Positions 1 to 6,344 of a stretch of DNA of 22,048 nucleotides are shown in pieces. Every line of letters begins with the position of its first letter. Within the stretch, counting starts at the first letter, position 1. This DNA is from a virus, in the IMG/VR virus record IMGVR_UViG_3300025137_000340, positions 1 to 22,048 of that record. One strand, 5' to 3'. Below the pieces are notes generated by a model. It saw only the letters and a program-made list of their open reading frames with translations. It searched no databases and had not been told where the DNA came from. The translations under genes and the position numbers were made by a program.

Positions 1-183
1 TTCCCAAAGGGTAGAGGAAAATGGGTAGAAGTAGTGCATAAGATGGAGGTTGGAGATAGTGTTCTTGTTAAAACCACCTCCGAAGCCCTCTCTCTAGGGC
101 TAGCCATGAAGCGAGCAGTGAACGGCAAAGTGATCACCGCAAAACAAGCTTGTGGCAACATAAGAGTTTGGAGGAAGACATGA
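1..183 (+). CDS. C-terminal end of a small phage protein ending in RVWR
   Basis: The reading frame is open from the first base and stops at TGA 181-183, leaving 60 residues with the start outside the window. The visible part has a motif MEVGDS, a basic stretch, and ends IRVWRKT. This pattern (Met-acidic-Val-Gly-Asp-Ser, about 40 residues, then RVWR) matches a widespread small phage family that I believe is catalogued as DUF7303; that number is from memory and unchecked. The function is unknown. A second gene with the same layout lies at 12817-13044, at the other end of the rightward array. No catalytic residues are recognisable. Confidence 0.6.
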   Translation, partial: FPKGRGKWVEVVHKMEVGDSVLVKTTSEALSLGLAMKRAVNGKVITAKQACGNIRVWRKT

Positions 184-198
184 GTAGTTTAAAACTAC
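184..198. repeat. 15-nt inverted repeat after the first stop codon
   Basis: Seven bases (GTAGTTT) are mirrored exactly around a single A, starting directly after the TGA at 181-183. With a 1-nt centre it is more likely a protein-binding palindrome in DNA than an RNA hairpin. It lies 24 bases before the GGAG of the next gene. Whether it is an operator cannot be told from sequence alone. Confidence 0.4.
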
Positions 199-234
199 AG
201 AATTATAACACTAAAACAAAATGGAGAATAACTA

Positions 235-1203
235 ATGGGAACTAATATAAATATGAACATACCGTTCGTGAAAGACTTGTCAGAAGTGACAGGTGATTTA
301 TGGAAAGCAAAAGTCTTTGCATATGGAGAGGAGCATTTTCTAAACGAGCAACAGCAAAACATGATGAAGTTTGCAGGAGCGATCCAGTTCGAGAAGAAAC
401 GCTACAAGTTTGGCTTGGGTAAGAAAGATTGGAATGGCTCGTTGTATGTCTACCGAGAGGGTGATCAGTATGCAATGGGTATGATTGACTATGCCGATTT
501 CAGAGACACTGGTGACGCTGTGAATAGATTTTGCTTGTTCAGTCCTAACATAGACAACGGCAAGTATTCACATGGTAAGCGAACTAACATGGCAGAAAGT
601 GTGAACATACCTAGAGCAATGTCAAACGTGCGTAGGTATCTGCGTCCTCTTACTGTCAATCAAACTTGTGGACTGTCTTACAAAGACGTGAACCGTTCTA
701 TCAGTGAGAGCGTAGAGAAGCTTGTGACAGCGGCTAAAGTAGTCAGAAACAAAGTTATCAATTCCGATACTTTGGATGTAACGAACGCTTACGCAAACTT
801 GACTACAATGCCGAGAACTGATCCGCTTACTAACGAACTCAAACATCTTGTGGAGAGTGGCTATCAGTTTATTGATCGGGAACTAGGTGAACACATGGTT
901 GATTTTTTCAAACACCGTGACGTTGTTACCAAGGCTAAAACAAACGCTCGTGACAGCTTGTGGACTTTTGTCGAGACCCAGATGAATACGTTTGGCGATA
1001 CAATGTTTCGTGTGGCAACAGATCTGGAAGTGAACAAGTGGACTATGGATCACATACCACCTGAGAAGACGTTTATGTATACGCAACAAGACTTGCCGCA
1101 GGAGCTGGAAGGTAAGTTGGCAGTCGTGCAGATGTTGGAAGACGGACAGTTTGTCGAAGACATTGGTTATCGTGTGAACAGTAAGGCGTTCTATGTCCTA
1201 TGA
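235..1203 (+). CDS. Conserved-type phage protein of unknown function, 322 aa
   Basis: I do not recognise a named domain. ATG 235 is preceded by GGAG at 223-226, 8 bases away, a good start. The protein is soluble-looking with no signal peptide or membrane segment. A helical stretch rich in Ser, Glu and Lys lies near residues 150-175 and could form a coiled coil. The C-terminal 40 residues (a DLP motif, then KLAVVQ, then IGYRVN and a final FYVL) resemble the C-terminus of the next gene, so the two may share a small domain. The stop overlaps the next start by ATGA. It sits at the head of the replication gene array, but that does not prove a role in replication. Confidence 0.8.
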   Translation: MGTNINMNIPFVKDLSEVTGDLWKAKVFAYGEEHFLNEQQQNMMKFAGAIQFEKKRYKFGLGKKDWNGSLYVYREGDQYAMGMIDYADFRDTGDAVNRFCLFSPNIDNGKYSHGKRTNMAESVNIPRAMSNVRRYLRPLTVNQTCGLSYKDVNRSISESVEKLVTAAKVVRNKVINSDTLDVTNAYANLTTMPRTDPLTNELKHLVESGYQFIDRELGEHMVDFFKHRDVVTKAKTNARDSLWTFVETQMNTFGDTMFRVATDLEVNKWTMDHIPPEKTFMYTQQDLPQELEGKLAVVQMLEDGQFVEDIGYRVNSKAFYVL

Positions 1204-1463
1204 ATGACATATCAGAACCATACGCACTACCACTAGAAGGAAACGTTTACCGCGTTTCCTTCACAAAACATACAGGAGATGTTTATATAACATGTTTAGG
1301 TATGAAATGTATTGACACGTCAGTAAAAGGTCATTATATCAATATTTCCGAGATCCCTTTATGGTTACAAGAAAAGGTTGCATTGTTGATGATTACTGAT
1401 CGTATTCAAGGAATTGGCGCACGTCATAATAAATACAGGAATGTATTTTATATATACGAATAA
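1200..1463 (+). CDS. Small hypothetical phage protein, 87 aa
   Basis: It starts at ATG 1200, overlapping the preceding stop (ATGA), so translation is probably coupled. No named domain is recognised. The second half, with EIPLWLQEKVALLM, then a GxG-like turn, and a final NVFYIYE, aligns by eye with the C-terminal 40 residues of the preceding 322-residue protein. The shared order is acidic-(I/L)-P, L, K-(V/L)-A, G, R-x-N, F-Y. I infer a shared small domain, possibly from a local duplication. It ends in two consecutive TAA codons, followed by a hairpin. Confidence 0.75.
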   Translation: MNDISEPYALPLEGNVYRVSFTKHTGDVYITCLGMKCIDTSVKGHYINISEIPLWLQEKVALLMITDRIQGIGARHNKYRNVFYIYE

Positions 1464-1475
1464 TAACGAAGAGCA

Positions 1476-1500
1476 AATTGGTAGTTAGACACTACCAATT
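1476..1500 (+). promoter_or_regulatory. 10-bp perfect hairpin between genes
   Basis: AATTGGTAGT at 1476-1485 is exactly complementary to 1491-1500 with a 5-nt loop. There is no T-run after it, so it is not a classical terminator. It lies 15 bases before the strong GGAGG of the VRR-NUC gene. It could be an RNA-processing or translational control site, or protect a transcript end; this is inference. Confidence 0.5.
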
Positions 1501-1523
1501 ATGCCAGTTCCCACGGAGGGAAA

Positions 1524-1820
1524 ATGACACCAGAAGCAAAAGTTAAAAAGAAAGCGGTGCAGATACTAAAACAGCATGGCGCGTATTACTTCTACCCAGT
1601 CACAGGTGGTTATGGTCGTAGCGGTGTGCCTGATATTATTGCATGCTATAAAGGTCGTTTCATAGGCATCGAGTGTAAAGCAGGTACAAACAAGCCTACC
1701 GCATTACAACAAAAGAACTTGACAGATATCGAAACAGCCGATGGCGTGGCGCTAGTGGTGAACGAAGAAAACATAGCAGACATTGAGGAACTATGCCGAA
1801 CATTAGAAACTATTGGATAG
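1524..1820 (+). CDS. VRR-NUC family nuclease (PD-(D/E)XK fold)
   Basis: This 98-residue protein is a stand-alone VRR-NUC domain, a family of small nucleases that includes Holliday-junction resolvases and structure-specific nucleases. The core is visible: GVPD at about residues 34-37 supplies the metal-binding Asp, and ECK near 50-52 supplies the Glu and Lys of the (D/E)XK motif. The usual helix with a Gln (TALQQKNL) follows. The length fits phage versions, which lack the extra domains of eukaryotic FAN1. A strong GGAGG at 1516-1520 precedes ATG 1524. With the polymerase and SSB nearby, a role in resolving replication or recombination intermediates is likely, but the substrate is not shown. 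Confidence 0.92.
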   Translation: MTPEAKVKKKAVQILKQHGAYYFYPVTGGYGRSGVPDIIACYKGRFIGIECKAGTNKPTALQQKNLTDIETADGVALVVNEENIADIEELCRTLETIG

Positions 1821-2086
1821 AGCATCACTTTGCTTCGCAAGACCCAAGGCATCCAGAATACACTGGACTGGAAGGGATGTACTTTGATACTGGTGAAGGA
1901 TCGACAGATAGAATTTTGTTTGAAGAATTGGGTATACCAATGTCTAAACGTAGTATCAGGTTAAAAAGTATGCCTGACATCCCAACCCCACAGTGGAAGA
2001 ACCAATTACGCCAAGCGAATAGAAGACATCGTAAAGTCTCTCTGAAAGATGACAAAAACCTTAAAGGAGATAGTCATGGGAAATGA
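1793..2086 (+). CDS. Small hypothetical protein, 97 aa
   Basis: No family is recognised. The first ATG (1793) lies inside the end of the VRR-NUC gene, a 28-base overlap, with GAGGA only 3 bases upstream. A later Met at residue 29 is an alternative start, so the N-terminus is uncertain. The C-terminal third is strongly basic (RQANRRHRKVSLK), which could contact nucleic acid. The gene belongs to a string of tiny overlapping genes between the nuclease and the polymerase. The reading frame is kept open by the compact arrangement, and the following gene has its own ribosome binding site inside it. Confidence 0.6.
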   Translation: MPNIRNYWIEHHFASQDPRHPEYTGLEGMYFDTGEGSTDRILFEELGIPMSKRSIRLKSMPDIPTPQWKNQLRQANRRHRKVSLKDDKNLKGDSHGK

Positions 2087-2297
2087 GCAGTTAAGTATGT
2101 TTCAAGCTTCACAGTTAAAGTGGCTGAAACGACAGGTAGATAGTTTACGAGACGAGAGTGGGCGTAAAGACGCCAGACCGAGAATAGACCAAGAGATATT
2201 TGCCGCGATGGAAGAGTTAGATGACTTCGTGGACGGCCTGAAGGCGGCGGGCATTGTAATAGAACATAGGAGAAGATCTTGGCAGGGTGTAGTATGA
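2076..2297 (+). CDS. Small hypothetical helical protein, 73 aa
   Basis: I chose ATG 2076 because AAAGGAG ends at 2069, 6 bases upstream. An in-frame ATG at 2049 lacks such a site. With this start the gene overlaps the preceding one by 11 bases. The product is charged and predicted mostly helical: a SMFQASQLKWLKRQ segment, then an acidic stretch (EELDDFVDGL) and a basic tail. No domain is recognised. The stop overlaps the next gene's ATG (ATGA at 2294-2297). Confidence 0.65.
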   Translation: MGNEQLSMFQASQLKWLKRQVDSLRDESGRKDARPRIDQEIFAAMEELDDFVDGLKAAGIVIEHRRRSWQGVV

Positions 2298-2464
2298 GCC
2301 GTTGGACCAAGAACCAGAAAGAGATGCAAGGGTATAGACGTAAACTAGCATACGGACATCAAAAAGTTAGCCTTTCAAAAGCCCCTTGGGATCAAAAAAA
2401 TAAAGAAGTGGGGCAAGTCAAGAGAGAGGAAACGCAACAAGAAAGGACTAAAAAACTGCGTTAG
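2294..2464 (+). CDS. Very small basic protein, 56 aa
   Basis: It starts at ATG 2294, overlapping the previous stop by ATGA; coupling to the upstream gene would explain the absence of its own clear ribosome binding site. The product is dominated by Lys, Arg and Gln (for example QKEMQGYRRKLAYGHQK near the N-terminus). A role in binding nucleic acid or protein is possible but not shown. I recognise no family. Its position in an unbroken chain of overlapping genes is the main support for it being real. Confidence 0.5.
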   Translation: MSRWTKNQKEMQGYRRKLAYGHQKVSLSKAPWDQKNKEVGQVKREETQQERTKKLR

Positions 2465-2508
2465 AAACTCGCCCCTATAAATATAATACATAAAAATGTG
2501 GAGTTGTC

Positions 2509-2715
2509 ATGGAATTTTTTACTTTGTTGACGGTGGGCTATACCCTTGTGGAACATCAGATGTATCTTACTGTCTGGTTTCCTAGTGAGGATGCTTGTTG
2601 GGATGTACTGCTAGTTAGTGGTGGGTTCTACGATCAGATTAGCGCAACAGAAGGTCATTGTGATGTAAGCGAGGTCGCGTCACATTTAGTAAGACCTAAA
2701 TTAAGACCTTGGTAG
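2509..2715 (+). CDS. Small hypothetical protein, 68 aa
   Basis: ATG 2509 has GGAG at 2500-2503, 5 bases upstream. The protein has a hydrophobic N-terminal half (FFTLLTVGYTL), two Cys, and ends in a basic-proline tail RPKLRPW. The first 12 residues are too short and polar-flanked to call a membrane anchor with confidence. No family is recognised. A 44-base gap before it is AT-rich and contains TATAAT at 2482-2487, a possible but weak promoter element. Confidence 0.55.
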   Translation: MEFFTLLTVGYTLVEHQMYLTVWFPSEDACWDVLLVSGGFYDQISATEGHCDVSEVASHLVRPKLRPW

Positions 2716-2726
2716 GAGAACAGCAA

Positions 2727-2837
2727 ATGGATAATTTAAAAGAAATGCTTATAGAATACTTAAAAGACATGACCGAACGTGGTGATGAAAAAGCTAAACT
2801 TTTATTAAGCTTGGTTGAGGATGAATATAATGACTAA
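2727..2837 (+). CDS. Hidden 36-aa ORF with good ribosome binding site
   Basis: ATG 2727 is preceded by AGGAG ending at 2718, 8 bases away, and the frame runs to TAA 2835-2837. The product is acidic and helical (MDNLKEMLIEYLKDM at the start, SLVEDEYND at the end). It fills what would otherwise be a 100-base gap and overlaps the next gene by 8 bases, as is usual in this array. It is too short for family recognition, and its reality rests on the ribosome binding site and spacing. Confidence 0.5.
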   Translation: MDNLKEMLIEYLKDMTERGDEKAKLLLSLVEDEYND

Positions 2838-3267
2838 AAAAGAGAGCAAGGTATGGGAGTACTTAATTAACAACCGCAAAGCCGATTACGCATCGGTAGC
2901 GGATGAATGTGGTGTCGATATAGAATTTGTAAAAAATATAGTGTCACGGATAAGTTCAGATAATTGGCGTGACGAAATTAACGCTACGGACGCAGCCGGG
3001 AGAAGTACGATACTGGACACAGCAAAAGATCTTGTCACTAGAGACAGAGCCGAGCAGCACGGCGACGCTGAAGAGAACTTTAGGATGATGGCTACGTACT
3101 GGAACACGCACCTTGGCCTTATAGATTTTATAAAGGTAGATGATGTTCCGATTATGCTGACCCTGATGAAGATCGCAAGACTGCACGGGGACGGCACGAA
3201 GAACCTAGACAACTACATAGATGTTTGTGGGTATATGTCACTGGGCGGTGAGATAGCTGAAACCTGA
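2830..3267 (+). CDS. DUF6378-like protein with an N-terminal helix-turn-helix-like segment
   Basis: I place the start at ATG 2830, 9 bases after GAGG 2817-2820; in-frame upstream TTG and ATG codons have poor spacing. The C-terminal 90 residues match the DUF6378 pattern seen in many phages: LVTRDRAEQHGD, then a Tyr-Trp helix, a helix ending MKIARLHGD, and NYIDVCGYMSLGGE. The function of that family is unknown to me; its helical, Asp-rich layout recalls MazG-like nucleotide hydrolases, which is only a guess. The first 50 residues (ASVADECGVDIEFVKNIVSR) look like a helix-turn-helix. Its stop overlaps the polymerase start by one base (TGATG), suggesting linked expression. Confidence 0.75.
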   Translation: MTKKESKVWEYLINNRKADYASVADECGVDIEFVKNIVSRISSDNWRDEINATDAAGRSTILDTAKDLVTRDRAEQHGDAEENFRMMATYWNTHLGLIDFIKVDDVPIMLTLMKIARLHGDGTKNLDNYIDVCGYMSLGGEIAET

Positions 3268-5093
3268 TGGATATTTATACGCTAGACTTTGAAACGTATT
3301 ACGCTCAAGACTATTCGTTATCAAAGCTGACAACTGAAGAATATGTGCGAGACAAAAGGTTCGAGGTTATTGGCCTTGCGATCAAGAAGAACGACAAGAA
3401 GACTAAATACGTACGTGACCCAGCGCTGCTGGACCGTTTGTTAGCGCACATAGACTTCTCTCAGTGTGGTATTCTCTGTCATAATACTATGTTTGATGGG
3501 TCAATACTTACATGGCGGTATGGAGTAAAACCAAAAGCTTGGTTCGATACGATGTGTATGGCTCGTGCTTTGCATGGTGTAGAGACTAGCGCGTCTCTCA
3601 AAGCAGTGGCAGAAAGATACGGTGTCGGTGTTAAAGGAACTGAAGTACATAATGCCAAAGGTAAACGCAGAGCCGATTTTACCGAACAAGAAGCCCTACG
3701 TTATGGTGAGTATGCCAAGAACGATGTAGATTTAACCTACAGTCTTTTTAAAAAGATGGGCGCAAAGTTTCCCAGACAAGAGTTAAAACTTATTGACCTT
3801 ACACTACGTATGTTTATTGAGCCTACACTCGACCTTGATCTTGGACTTCTGGAACAGCATCTCGAAGATACCAAAGAACGTAAAGACAAGTTGTTACGCG
3901 ATGCGGATATAGAAGATAAAAAAGATCTGATGAGCAACCAAAAATTTGCCAACATGCTAATAGATCTTGATGTAGAACCACCTATGAAAATCAGCGCCAC
4001 GACAGGCAAGGAGACTTACGCTTTTGCAAAGTCTGATGAAGGTTTTAAAGCACTGCAAGAACATGACGATGATAAGGTACAGTCTTTAGTAGCGGCTCGG
4101 TTAGGTAGCAAAAGTACATTAGAAGAAACCCGTACCGAACGGTTCATCAATATATCTAAGAGAGGTATGTTGCCAGTTCCCGTGCGATATTATGCTGCAC
4201 ACACAGGTAGATGGGGAGGTTCTGACAAGATAAATCTACAAAACCTACCAAGCAGAGGGCCGAACGCCAAGAAGCTAAAGAAGGCCATTATTGCACCCGA
4301 AGGTTACACCATAGTAGAGGCTGACAGTTCGCAGATTGAAGCGCGAGTATTGGCATGGTTTGCAGGGCAAGATGATCTTACGTCATCATTCGCTAAAGGT
4401 GAGGATGTATATGTAAAGATGGCGTCACGTATATACCAATGTGATGAGGCGGATGTCACAAAGGATCAGCGGTTCGTTGGAAAAACTACAATTCTAGGCG
4501 CAGGGTATGGCATGGGTGCTGAGAAGTTTGGCACACAGCTAAAGACGTTTGGGTATGGAGTCGAACCTCACGAGGCCCGGAGGATAATACAAATATATCG
4601 TGACGCTAACTTTAAAATTAGCAAGGTTTGGCGAGATGCTAACTTTATGGTCAAGCAAATGGCTAGTAACAGGCAAGTAGCGTTTGGGCGAAAAGGCATT
4701 ATACAGGTAGATGCCGCTAGACAAGCACTCGTGATCCCAAGTGGACTTAGTATATTATACGATCAGTTGGGCGCAGAGCAAACCGAAAGTGGTTTGGAAT
4801 ATACCTATAAAACAAGGCGTGGGCGCACTAAGATATACGGCGGTAAGGTAATAGAGAATGTGTGTCAGGCGATAGCACGTTGTATTATAGGCGAACAAAT
4901 GTTAAGAATTAATAAGAAATATAAAGTGGTGTTGACGGTACACGACTCAATAGTTTGCTGTGTGAAAGACAACGAAGTAGCAGCGGCTCAAGCGTATGTA
5001 GAAGAGTGCATGAGATGGACACCCGATTGGGCAACAGGCTTACCTGTAGATTGTGAAAGCGGTACAGGGAAATCATATGGAGACTGCGAGTAA
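3267..5093 (+). CDS. Family A DNA polymerase with 3'-5' exonuclease
   Basis: This 608-residue replicative polymerase has a proofreading domain and a polymerase domain, without the 5'-3' nuclease domain of bacterial Pol I. Exonuclease motifs are complete: DFET (Asp7, Glu9), HNTMFD (72-77) and YAKND (149-153). Polymerase motif A is DSSQIEAR (353-360), motif B is Arg402-x3-Lys406 leading to Tyr414-Gly415, and motif C is HDS (559-561). Motif B carries Leu410 at the position equivalent to E. coli Phe762 and T7 Tyr526, a variant I recall as common in marine viral polymerases. The ATG overlaps the upstream stop (TGATG), and the stop overlaps the next start (TAATG). It most likely copies the phage genome with the primase-helicase and SSB encoded downstream. 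Confidence 0.98.
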   Translation: MDIYTLDFETYYAQDYSLSKLTTEEYVRDKRFEVIGLAIKKNDKKTKYVRDPALLDRLLAHIDFSQCGILCHNTMFDGSILTWRYGVKPKAWFDTMCMARALHGVETSASLKAVAERYGVGVKGTEVHNAKGKRRADFTEQEALRYGEYAKNDVDLTYSLFKKMGAKFPRQELKLIDLTLRMFIEPTLDLDLGLLEQHLEDTKERKDKLLRDADIEDKKDLMSNQKFANMLIDLDVEPPMKISATTGKETYAFAKSDEGFKALQEHDDDKVQSLVAARLGSKSTLEETRTERFINISKRGMLPVPVRYYAAHTGRWGGSDKINLQNLPSRGPNAKKLKKAIIAPEGYTIVEADSSQIEARVLAWFAGQDDLTSSFAKGEDVYVKMASRIYQCDEADVTKDQRFVGKTTILGAGYGMGAEKFGTQLKTFGYGVEPHEARRIIQIYRDANFKISKVWRDANFMVKQMASNRQVAFGRKGIIQVDAARQALVIPSGLSILYDQLGAEQTESGLEYTYKTRRGRTKIYGGKVIENVCQAIARCIIGEQMLRINKKYKVVLTVHDSIVCCVKDNEVAAAQAYVEECMRWTPDWATGLPVDCESGTGKSYGDCE

Positions 5094-5389
5094 TGAAAAA
5101 GTATGAAAATGCACATACAGCAACGATGCTTGGGGCTACTACTCCAACGGAGGGGAAAGACTTTGTTAAGGTAAGTAGCGGAGAGCTAATTTGCTGCCCA
5201 CGCTGTGACGGTGTCGAATTAACAATGCAGACTTGGGAGTTACGGAACGGCCTTGTTATGGGGTACAGCGGTATGGTCGCAGACTACTACTGTAGAAACT
5301 GCGATAAGATGCTCACGCTAGGGTTCTTCAATCAACCTCTAGGCGATGATAAGCTAGCCGCAAGGATCAACTGGGTGGTAGAGGAATGA
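5093..5389 (+). CDS. Small protein with two CxxC knuckles (putative zinc ribbon)
   Basis: The 98-residue product has CPRC at residues 35-38 and CRNC at 67-70, 28 residues apart, the classical layout of a zinc ribbon; an extra Cys34 adjoins the first pair. Zinc ribbons bind nucleic acid or protein partners. The start overlaps the polymerase stop by one base (TAATG) and the stop overlaps the nuclease start by ATGA, so it is made in step with both. This context suggests an accessory replication role, but nothing in the sequence fixes it. No specific family is recognised. Confidence 0.8.
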   Translation: MKKYENAHTATMLGATTPTEGKDFVKVSSGELICCPRCDGVELTMQTWELRNGLVMGYSGMVADYYCRNCDKMLTLGFFNQPLGDDKLAARINWVVEE

Positions 5390-6057
5390 GCATAGCACCT
5401 TGGTCATTTAGTAAAGCAAAAGCTTTTGAAACGTGTCCGAAACAGTTTTACCACGAAAAGATTTTGAAAGAATATCCTTTTGAAGAGACAGAAGCTATGC
5501 GGTATGGCACTGAGTTTCACAAAGCATGTGAAGATTATATAGACAAAGATAAATCATTATCAAAAAAGTTTGGTTTTATAGAACCTACGCTAAACGCCCT
5601 GAATAATAAGAGGGGTGTAAAGCTATGTGAAAAGAGGTTGGGGTTAACTGAAGATCTGGAACCCTGTGGTTTTTTTGATAAGAAGGTATGGTTTAGAGGT
5701 ATAGCCGATCTAATAATAGTTGATGTATTGGCAAGAGTGGCTTGGGTGGTTGACTACAAAACAGGCCGATCATCTAAGTACGCTGATAAAGGACAGCTAG
5801 AACTCATGGCTCTTTCGGTGTTTAAACATTACCCAGAAGTAACAAAAGTAAAAGCGGGTTTGCTTTTTGTAGTTGCAGGAAGTTTAATAAAAGAGACTTA
5901 TGAAATTGACTCTGAGTCAATTCTTTGGGAGAAATGGTTGGCAAAGTATGCTAACATGAAAATAGCGTTTGACAAAGATGTGTGGAATCCCCGCCCTTCT
6001 GGTTTATGCAAACGTCATTGTCCAGTGTTGGAGTGTCTTCATAATGGGAGTAACTAA
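5386..6057 (+). CDS. Cas4/RecB-like PD-(D/E)XK exonuclease
   Basis: Motifs of the RecB-type nuclease fold appear in order: SFSKAKAFETCPKQF near residues 7-21, GTEFH with His45, GIAD with Asp108, DYKTG with Asp123 and Lys125, and GQLEL with Gln137. These form the metal site that cuts DNA. A Cys at 17 and a C-terminal cluster (Cys208, Cys212, Cys217) match the idea of a Cas4/AddB-type iron-sulfur cluster tying the two ends together, although the CX3CX4C spacing is somewhat unusual. There is no CRISPR array or cas1 nearby, so this is a phage recombination or end-processing nuclease rather than part of an immunity locus. It lies between polymerase and helicase genes with overlaps on both sides. 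Confidence 0.9.
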   Translation: MSIAPWSFSKAKAFETCPKQFYHEKILKEYPFEETEAMRYGTEFHKACEDYIDKDKSLSKKFGFIEPTLNALNNKRGVKLCEKRLGLTEDLEPCGFFDKKVWFRGIADLIIVDVLARVAWVVDYKTGRSSKYADKGQLELMALSVFKHYPEVTKVKAGLLFVVAGSLIKETYEIDSESILWEKWLAKYANMKIAFDKDVWNPRPSGLCKRHCPVLECLHNGSN

Positions 6058-6320
6058 TGCCATATAAAAACAAACCCAGACCTTATAAAAAAGAATATAA
6101 GCAACAAAAATCTAGAGGCGAACACGCTGACCGTATGGAAAGACAACGCGCTCGTAGAAATATGGACAAGAAGGGTGTCAACAGAAAAGGTAAGGACATC
6201 GCGCACAAGAAAGCACTAAGCAGGGGTGGATCAAATAAAGATGGCGTAAAGCTACAAAGTCCGTCAAAAAACAGAGCAGCAGGTGGGAAGATGAGTAAAC
6301 CACCACGTAAAAAGAAGTAG
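6057..6320 (+). CDS. Small basic HNH-like protein
   Basis: The 87-residue product is about one third Lys and Arg. Its middle (GKDIAHKKALSRGGS, followed by a conserved NR near residue 72) follows the treble-clef pattern of small HNH endonucleases, in which a DH pair, a GGS turn and later Asn residues build the site. Here the residue just before the His is Ala rather than Asp, and the zinc-binding Cys residues of many HNH proteins are absent. It may be an inactive or divergent nuclease, or simply a DNA-binding protein. The start overlaps the nuclease stop (TAATG). Confidence 0.55.
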   Translation: MPYKNKPRPYKKEYKQQKSRGEHADRMERQRARRNMDKKGVNRKGKDIAHKKALSRGGSNKDGVKLQSPSKNRAAGGKMSKPPRKKK

Positions 6321-6331
6321 CTACAAGCTAC
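6317..6331 (+). promoter_or_regulatory. 6-bp hairpin overlapping a stop codon before the helicase gene
   Basis: GTAGCT at 6317-6322 pairs with AGCTAC at 6326-6331 around a 3-nt loop, and the left arm contains the TAG stop of the basic protein. GGAG of the helicase follows at 6335-6338. It is short and could be chance, but the placement repeats what is seen at other open junctions. Confidence 0.35.
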
Positions 6332-6344
6332 CACGGAGAACAAC

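Noticed and set aside
1476-1500. Hairpin as rho-independent terminator
   Set aside because: There is no T-run after the stem, so I call it regulatory or structural only.
2279-2464. Start at TTG 2279 for the 56-residue gene
   Set aside because: ATG 2294 overlaps the upstream stop in the ATGA form common in this array, so the longer version is unlikely.
2461-2490. Possible promoter TATAAT at 2482-2487
   Set aside because: The best upstream hexamer (TTAGAA, 2461-2466) is poor and only 15 bases away, and the region is simply AT-rich.
5386-6057. Part of a CRISPR-Cas system because of the Cas4-like nuclease
   Set aside because: No repeats of array type, no cas1 or cas2, and the setting is a phage replication operon.
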